From NCBI GenBank assembly GCA_002254745.1, contig NJED01000040.1, forward strand, positions 1 through 10,412: DNA of 10,412 nucleotides, written 5' to 3'. Source of the DNA: Desulfurococcales archaeon ex4484_217_1. GTDB lineage: Archaea; Thermoproteota; Thermoprotei_A; EX4484-217-1. How positions within the stretch are numbered: the stretch's first letter is position 1; the number at the start of each line of letters is the position of its first letter. The notes below the pieces were generated by a model, which had not been told where the DNA came from, did no database searches, and saw nothing but the letters and a program-made list of their open reading frames with translations. Below are positions 6,606-10,412 of this stretch, in pieces. The position numbers and the translations under genes were made by a program.

Positions 6606-7979
6606 ATGAGTACCTGGTTTAAGGAAAAATTCCTGGAAAGAGCTAAGGAGGTTGACTACTTAGACTTCATAGTTTACAGTATAAACGAAGTAGAGGTAGC
6701 TTATAGAAACAATAGTTTTGAAGAAAACATTGCAAAGAACACAGTCTATGCTATAAGGGCATTTAACAAAGGAGCATGGTCTATTAGGTCTACATACAAC
6801 CCTAAAGCAGTAAGTAAGTATATCGACTTAGTAGTTTCCGACGCTAAAAAGTTAAGCGCAAAAATGAAGCCTATGGAATGGCATGGTTTAAAAAGACCTG
6901 TTGTAGGCAGGTTCCGAATAGGGAAAGACGAAGTACATTCCACAGATAAAATCAGGGAAATAGCAGAGGTTTTAGGTGACAGGCTTAAAGATAGGGGTTG
7001 TTCTGAAAGCGAAGTTATTATAACACGTTCACGTGTTCTTAAAGAATACGTTTCTAACGAGGGAGCTAATGCCATTGAGGATAAAAGTACTGTTGAAATA
7101 GCAATGTTTGGGGTAGCTTATGGATATAGAAAAGGCATTGCGGGAGAAATAATAGGTTTCTCTGGTTCTTTAAACGATATTTCCGAAAAAGTACTGCTAA
7201 GCATTGCAGATAAGGTTTCCGAAAGAACTAAGAGCGTGGCCTACGCTAAACACATGCACCCTCTAAGAAGAGGTTTAAAGTGGAACGTAGTTTTTGACCA
7301 TACAACTTCAGGAGCTATATTCCATGAGCTAACCCATTTACTGGAAGCTGATACCATACGGATGAAACCTAAAATACCTTTGAGAATTACAACGACGGAC
7401 TTGACTATTATAGATGATCCTACAATACCATGGGGCTACGGTTCATACGCATTCGATGATGAAGGAAATACAATACCATGGGGCTACGGTTCATACGCAT
7501 TCGATGATGAAGGAGTATATGGTAGAAGAAAAACTCTAATTGAAAATGGAGAATTAGTGTCGCTAATGCATACAAGGCTGACATCTAAAATGTGGAACGT
7601 AGAGCCTACAGGCAATGCTAGGGGAATATTTCATAAACCAAAGGCTCTCATGAGTAACATAGTCGTGAAACCGTCAGATTGGAGCTTACAAGAGCTAATT
7701 GAGGAAACAAGAGAAGGAATATATGTTGAAGGTCTTGTAAAAGCTGACATATCAAGCGAAGGAGTGTTAACGCTTGTTCCTGAAGCTGGGTGGATCATTG
7801 AGAAGGGTGAGCTTAGGGAGCCTGTAGTTGTAAACTACATTAAATTGCAAGTACCTAAACACTTAAACTTCATCGAAGGACTAGGAAAAGAACTAAAACA
7901 AAGACCATCTGTAGAGAAAGGCCACAAAGTTTCTGAATTCGCTCCTCCAATAAAAATAAGGTCCGTAGTAGTAGGGTAA
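6606..7979 (+). CDS. tldD: TldD/PmbA family metalloprotease with an internal 16-residue duplication
   Basis: TldD-family peptidase (457 residues); with its partner TldE/PmbA this family degrades unfolded peptides and matures some peptide antibiotics in bacteria. The metal-binding region is GAIFHELTHLLEAD, with H240, E241 and H244. Bacterial members carry HExxxH, one residue longer, so the HExxH spacing is notable though it may be normal for this archaeal branch. Further family blocks are IIDDPTIPWGYGSYAFDDEG, RKTLIENGELVSLMHTR, GNARG and the C-terminal FAPPIKIRSVVVG. The cysteine that serves as third metal ligand in E. coli TldD is not visible before that end. Residues 273-288 (TIPWGYGSYAFDDEGN) are repeated at 289-303 through a 48-bp in-frame tandem duplication; without it the length is 441, typical for archaea. 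No TldE partner lies in the window. DUF432 starts 4 bases downstream. The ribosome site is weak. Confidence 0.9.
   Translation: MSTWFKEKFLERAKEVDYLDFIVYSINEVEVAYRNNSFEENIAKNTVYAIRAFNKGAWSIRSTYNPKAVSKYIDLVVSDAKKLSAKMKPMEWHGLKRPVVGRFRIGKDEVHSTDKIREIAEVLGDRLKDRGCSESEVIITRSRVLKEYVSNEGANAIEDKSTVEIAMFGVAYGYRKGIAGEIIGFSGSLNDISEKVLLSIADKVSERTKSVAYAKHMHPLRRGLKWNVVFDHTTSGAIFHELTHLLEADTIRMKPKIPLRITTTDLTIIDDPTIPWGYGSYAFDDEGNTIPWGYGSYAFDDEGVYGRRKTLIENGELVSLMHTRLTSKMWNVEPTGNARGIFHKPKALMSNIVVKPSDWSLQELIEETREGIYVEGLVKADISSEGVLTLVPEAGWIIEKGELREPVVVNYIKLQVPKHLNFIEGLGKELKQRPSVEKGHKVSEFAPPIKIRSVVVG
7421..7514 (+). repeat. 48-bp tandem duplication inside tldD
   Basis: Two identical 46-base copies (7421-7466 and 7469-7514) lie at a period of 48 bases. 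They add 16 residues in frame to a strongly conserved TldD block. Identity at every shared base implies a recent event. Confidence 0.95.
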
Positions 7980-7983
7980 GAAA

Positions 7984-8160
7984 ATGTTCGGAAAGTATGA
8001 AGTAAGAAATAAACTACTTATTAAGAAAGACATGTTGGAAATCAACATATCGAGAATTGCTGAGAACGTTTTCAAGTATTATAGAAAGTGTGGGGACAAT
8101 AGATTATCTAGGAGAATAATTGTTAAGGAGGTAAATTTAGGTATATACCGTTTCCTCTAA
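7984..8160 (+). pseudogene. DUF432 protein gene, 5' fragment (interrupted by insertion)
   Basis: An ATG four bases after the tldD stop opens a frame starting MFGKYEVRNKLLIKKDMLEI, which matches the N-terminus I know for archaeal DUF432 proteins, whose genes often sit next to MscS channels. The frame ends in TAA at 8158-8160, just inside foreign-looking sequence. The matching remainder resumes at CGTTTC 8426 in another frame. Joining at the two CGTTTC copies (deleting 277 bases) gives one open frame of 237 residues running through IYRF and then CPLPPLNQKYF, close to the usual DUF432 length. DUF432 has no established function. Short products of 58 residues could still be made but would lack most of the domain. 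Confidence 0.75.
8149..8154 (+). repeat. Left copy of 6-bp direct repeat CGTTTC (candidate target-site duplication)
   Basis: CGTTTC here and at 8426-8431 flanks the inserted segment. Both copies encode Arg-Phe in the DUF432 frame on their own side, as expected of a target-site duplication. Six bases could match by chance, so exact borders are provisional. Confidence 0.5.
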
Positions 8161-8425
8161 CCGTATCGCTCTATGTGTTTTTGTTTTACTGTGATACGGT
8201 TTTCATTGGTTCCGCCTCGCCTAGGGGGCTCACCTTCACGGCTCATCCCGTAGGTTCATGGGTGGCTGTCGAGCCCAACGGCACAAGGCTCCCATCTACG
8301 TTTAGTCTTGGGGCTCGGAGCATGGCTCCCATCGCCCACAAGCCCATGGGAATTGTTGGCACAGCACATATTAAATGTATCGCCCAGAGCAAAAATATAA
8401 AGGGATACAGAAAGCAACAGTTTAA
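8155..8425. mobile_element. Non-autonomous insertion element (about 271 bp) splitting DUF432, possibly IS200/IS605-derived
   Basis: GC-rich structured segment unlike the AT-rich surroundings, with no convincing coding content. Each end carries a palindrome: ACCGTATC at 8160-8167 with GATACGGT at 8193-8200, and TGTATC at 8376-8381 with GATACA at 8404-8409, loops of 25 and 22 bases. The two ends also resemble each other in inverted orientation (GTATC, a CAG, CAAAAA, then GATAC), like imperfect inverted repeats. The middle has several GGCTC/GAGCC pairs, for example CGAGCCCAA near 8270 opposite TTGGGGCTCG near 8310, and GGCTCCCATC twice. Read on the minus strand, the middle resembles the GC-rich 3' end of IS200/IS605 tnpB genes, where the guide (omega) RNA is encoded. 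That link is a guess from style, not a match. A MITE from a TIR transposon is the alternative, favoured by the CGTTTC repeat. No transposase is present. Confidence 0.55.
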
Positions 8426-8431
8426 CGTTTC
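8426..8431 (+). repeat. Right copy of 6-bp direct repeat CGTTTC (candidate target-site duplication)
   Basis: Pairs with 8149-8154. From here the frame runs on without a stop to 8974. Confidence 0.5.
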
Positions 8432-8974
8432 TGCCCCTTGCCTCCTCTTAACCAAAAATACTTCGTCTCAAACACTATATACTTAAAGCTTAAATCATCG
8501 ATAACATTATCGCCTAAAGAGAAAGCAACAGTATACTTTAAAGCACCTATAGATATAGGTGTAGTTCTCTATAAAGATGACGTAAACACCATTATAGACA
8601 GGATAACTCTTACTAAGGAAAAATACGCAATATATGGGCCTATAGAGAATGGGTTGATATGTAGGTTTTACATTACAGACGTACATCATGAAGAACCTGA
8701 GATAACAATGGGTGAGGCTGTAGTTAAAGTAGAAATAGACAATGTAAGCAACTATTTTATTGAATTATCGAAAATAGTCATACCGGTAGAGGGTATCAAC
8801 ATATTCTATAAGGGCGAAAGAGCACATTATGGTTTATTTAAGGTGAATATAGAAACTCCGGACAGTATTTCTATTAAATACGTAAAGGAGGTTAAAATAC
8901 CAGGTTTCTATCGAACACCTATAACAGTAGGCCAGTTTAAAGAACATTTGAAAATGGAATGGGGTGCGAATTAA
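8432..8974 (+). pseudogene. DUF432 protein gene, 3' fragment
   Basis: C-terminal three quarters of a DUF432 protein, about 180 residues. Family-like blocks are TIYLKLKSSITLSPKEKATVYF, KAPIDIGVVLYKD, RITLTKEKYAIYGPIENGLICRFY, a KVEIDNVSNYFIELSKIVIP strand pair, and the end FKEHLKMEWGAN (K-x-x-MEWG is typical of the family end). The first usable start is TTG at 8438, with no ribosome site nearby, so expression would depend on read-through or on transcription from inside the insertion. The stop TAA at 8972-8974 overlaps the ATG of the MscS gene, so the two were translationally coupled. That coupling is cut off from the original 5' end. The fold is soluble and beta-rich; function is unknown, though the linkage suggests a role with the channel. 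Confidence 0.75.
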
Positions 8975-9474
8975 TGTTCCAATTACAAGAATATTTTGGG
9001 TCTCTAACAATAATAGACTTTATTGCTGCTTTTCTTTACATTATGCTAGGTTTTGTAATAGCTAAACTAACCGCAAGATATGCTTCCCGTATACTTAAAG
9101 GCAAAGTTCCTCAGCACCTTCTAGCATTTACCAGTAAGGTAGTCTTCTATATGATATTCTTAATATCAGTAATTTTAGCCCTAATAGTGTTGGGGGCAGA
9201 AAAATATATCGCTGGAATACTCGTCACAGGCGGAGTAGTAGGTGTTATTTTAGGTTTTGCCAGTGAGAAAGCTGTTTCTAACTTTATTTCTGGAATATTT
9301 TTACTGGTAGATAGGCCGTTAAACATTGGAGAACCAGTTAAGATAAAGAATGAAGCTGGAACAGTAACCGACATTAGTTTTCTATCTACGAAGATAAAGA
9401 CGTGGGATGGAAGATACGTTAGATTTCCGAACTCTGAAGTTTTTAATGCAACAATAACGAATTATGGTAAGTAA
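8974..9474 (+). CDS. mscS: MscS-family mechanosensitive channel, N-terminal part (gene frameshifted)
   Basis: Small-conductance mechanosensitive channel: membrane and upper cytoplasmic part, 166 residues. Hydrophobic segments lie near residues 11-33, 46-70 and 71-100. The last includes the glycine/alanine-rich pore helix (GGVVGVILGFASEKAVSNFISGIFLLVDRPLNIGE). The beta domain follows (VKIKNEAGTVTDISFLSTKIKTWDGRYVRFPNSEVFNATITNYG). ATG at 8974 overlaps the DUF432 stop as TAATG and has GGGGTG seven bases upstream; an ATG at 8959 is possible but less well placed. The frame ends with AAG TAA at 9469-9474, in mid-domain; a -1 shift there continues GTA AGG TTA GAT ATG into the remaining C-terminal domain. 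Alone this product lacks the lower cytoplasmic cage. Confidence 0.85.
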   Translation: MFQLQEYFGSLTIIDFIAAFLYIMLGFVIAKLTARYASRILKGKVPQHLLAFTSKVVFYMIFLISVILALIVLGAEKYIAGILVTGGVVGVILGFASEKAVSNFISGIFLLVDRPLNIGEPVKIKNEAGTVTDISFLSTKIKTWDGRYVRFPNSEVFNATITNYGK

Positions 9475-9482
9475 GGTTAGAT

Positions 9483-9782
9483 ATGACCGTAGGAGTAGCG
9501 TACAAGGAGGATCCTTACAAGGTTATTGAAACCGTAAAAAAGGTCGTAGAAGAACATCCTTATGTGCTTGCCGAACCAGAACCGGAAATCTTCGTGGAAA
9601 GCTTAGGAGAAAGTAGTGTTAACATTGCTATCAGAGTGTGGGTTCCATCGCCTATATGGTTTAAGGTTAGAAAGGAAATAGTCTCTATAATTAAAAGCAA
9701 ACTTGAAAGAGAGGGTATAGAAATACCATTTCCGCAAATAGTTGTATGGTTTAGAACACCATTAGAGCTTAAGCAAGGTTAA
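9483..9782 (+). CDS. MscS-family channel, C-terminal cytoplasmic part (second half of split gene)
   Basis: 99-residue soluble piece that matches the C-terminal alpha/beta domain of MscS: MTVGVAYKEDPYKVIETVKKVVEEHPYV, PEIFVESLGESSVNIAIRVWV, then VRKEIVSIIKSKLEREGIEIPFPQ, the classical MscS end. It lies one base back in frame relative to the first half; the two together would be a normal channel of about 270 residues. An in-frame TAA at 9468-9470 prevents upstream extension, so as a separate protein it must start at the ATG, with only a weak AAGGTT motif ahead. Either the gene is broken, the base count is wrong, or the halves are made separately. Its last codons are part of a 44-bp tandem duplication. 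Confidence 0.8.
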   Translation: MTVGVAYKEDPYKVIETVKKVVEEHPYVLAEPEPEIFVESLGESSVNIAIRVWVPSPIWFKVRKEIVSIIKSKLEREGIEIPFPQIVVWFRTPLELKQG

Positions 9783-9824
9783 TAGTTGTATGGTTTAGAA
9801 CACCATTAGAGCTTAAGCAGGGTT
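9737..9824 (+). repeat. 44-bp tandem duplication at the 3' end of the MscS gene
   Basis: Copies 9737-9780 and 9781-9824 are directly adjacent and differ at one base (A at 9776, G at 9820). The unit includes the end of the MscS frame and, on the other strand, the stop of the convergent 88-residue gene. Confidence 0.95.
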
Positions 9825-10079
9825 AACCTTAACAGGTATTCCTTTAAGTTCAAAAATTTTCCTCAGCACTGAAATGTCTACGTTACTGAGTTTTTTACTT
9901 AGTTTAATTTTTATTACAATACCCTCACCTAAAGGCCCAGGTGAACCTTCAAAATTATATATCATCTTAATATCTTTTCTCTCTAAAGTATTATTAATTA
10001 TTTCTATTACATCTCTTGCATCTATGTGTGTTGAAATCCTCCTTACAATTATTTCCTTTTCCCCTAATTCAACAATCAT
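9813..10079 (-). CDS. Small conserved-looking protein of unknown function
   Basis: 88-residue soluble protein I do not recognise. It looks like an alternating alpha/beta domain: strand MIVELGEKEIIVRRI, helix DARDVIEIINNTLERKD, strand KMIYNFEGSPGPLGEGIVIKIKL, helix SNVDISVLRKIFELKG, and a short final strand. The glycine/proline loop EGSPGPLGEG is the most distinctive feature. There are no cysteines and no membrane segment. ATG at 10077-10079 has GGAG about 10 bases upstream and AGGG closer. It follows the edge gene on the same strand after 40 bases, so the two may be one transcript. Its stop lies inside the second copy of the 44-bp duplication; before that event its 3' end would have overlapped the MscS end by 14 bases. 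Confidence 0.65.
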   Translation of the reverse strand: MIVELGEKEIIVRRISTHIDARDVIEIINNTLERKDIKMIYNFEGSPGPLGEGIVIKIKLSKKLSNVDISVLRKIFELKGIPVKVNPA

Positions 10080-10119
10080 TCCCTACATTCTCCTGTATCT
10101 TCATGAACACATTACATTA

Positions 10120-10412
10120 TTAGTACGTAGGTGTTCTATTTAAAATATTTTTATCTATATATTCTCTAGCTTCGTCAAGCATTTTGGCTATTGCAGATTG
10201 AGGATGAATTCTAAGATATATTTTAAGAGGTGATTGCGGAAATTTGGAGGCTGTTTGATGAATTCTAAGATATATTTTAAGAGGTGATTGCGGAAATTTG
10301 GAGGCTGTTTTGCAAATTATGATATTTCTAATTACTTCTGTACACTTTTAATTACCTGAGCTGGTTTTAGACCTAGGTACTCTAGTGCTAGGATATACGC
10401 TGACGCTGAATG
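10120..10412 (-). pseudogene. Unknown gene, 5' end outside the window, with a -1 frameshift and an 18-residue duplication
   Basis: Two protein-like frames read as one gene on the minus strand. From the window edge SASAYILALEYLGLKPAQVI continues to Lys-TAA at 10332-10337. A -1 shift there gives GTA ATT AGA and runs on (VIRNIIICK, then KFPQSPLKIYLRIH and AIAKMLDEAREYIDKNIL) to a stop at 10120-10122. The second part has no ATG, GTG or TTG after its preceding in-frame stop and before its conserved-looking sequence, so it is not an independent gene. Residues TASKFPQSPLKIYLRIHQ occur twice because of a 54-bp in-frame duplication. The helix-rich charged tail suggests a soluble protein; I cannot name the family. 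It could be a real gene with a sequencing error, a recoded gene, or a pseudogene. Confidence 0.55.
10203..10310 (+). repeat. 54-bp perfect tandem duplication in the edge gene
   Basis: Copies 10203-10256 and 10257-10310 are identical and adjacent. The unit is 18 codons long in the minus-strand frame, so the reading frame is kept. Confidence 0.97.

Noticed and set aside
8243..8455. Minus-strand frame ending in GSTATHEPTG as a possible tnpB C-terminus
   Set aside because: Style resembles TnpB tails, but no catalytic motif or zinc finger is present and the upstream part crosses the element border; kept only as a hint in the element entry.
8175..8486. Plus-strand reading frame of about 100 codons through the GC-rich element
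   Set aside because: It crosses both the element and the DUF432 3' fragment in another frame, and several frames are open in the GC-rich core, as expected of structured non-coding DNA.
9469..9480. Classical archaeal programmed -1 slippery heptamer (A AAA AAT type) at the MscS break
   Set aside because: The local sequence GGT AAG TAA does not form such a heptamer; any recoding would need another mechanism.

Overview
The window looks like chromosomal DNA from a low-GC archaeon, most likely a thermophilic Thermoproteota (crenarchaeote). This rests on AT-rich TATA-type promoters, AGA/AGG arginine codons, Shine-Dalgarno motifs mixed with TTG/GTG starts, and archaeal gene families: the methylthioadenosine phosphorylase/phosphoribosyltransferase pair, an archaeal GlcNAc-1-phosphate transferase, an MptN/RimK-like ATP-grasp protein, an archaeal TldD, DUF432 beside MscS, and a candidate C/D box sRNA. 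The species cannot be fixed from the sequence alone.

Layout. Positions 1-564 (-) hold a chromate-transporter gene cut by the window edge, followed by a UspA protein (-). Next come a phosphoribosyltransferase, a methylthioadenosine phosphorylase and a degenerate SIS-fold protein, all on +; the first two fit together as purine/methylthioadenosine salvage. A GlcNAc-1-phosphate transferase (-) overlaps the SIS gene tail to tail. An ATP-grasp ligase gene (+) has lost its N-terminal domain. A probable C/D box sRNA lies between it and a convergent Lrp/AsnC regulator. From a divergent promoter, a + cluster encodes a small helical protein, TldD, DUF432 and an MscS channel. Two minus-strand genes of unknown function close the window, the last one cut by the edge and apparently frameshifted.

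The second half carries unusual sequence damage. (1) The DUF432 gene is split by about 277 bp of GC-rich, structured sequence flanked by CGTTTC copies; removing it restores a continuous 237-residue frame. (2) Three tandem duplications of 44-54 bp occur (in TldD, at the MscS 3' end, and in the last gene); both coding ones are in frame. (3) Three genes (ATP-grasp, MscS, last gene) are interrupted at the same kind of spot, a lysine codon directly followed by TAA, where a -1 shift rejoins the conserved frame. This could be pseudogene decay, homopolymer sequencing error, or recoding. These three patterns and the sRNA are the main points to check.
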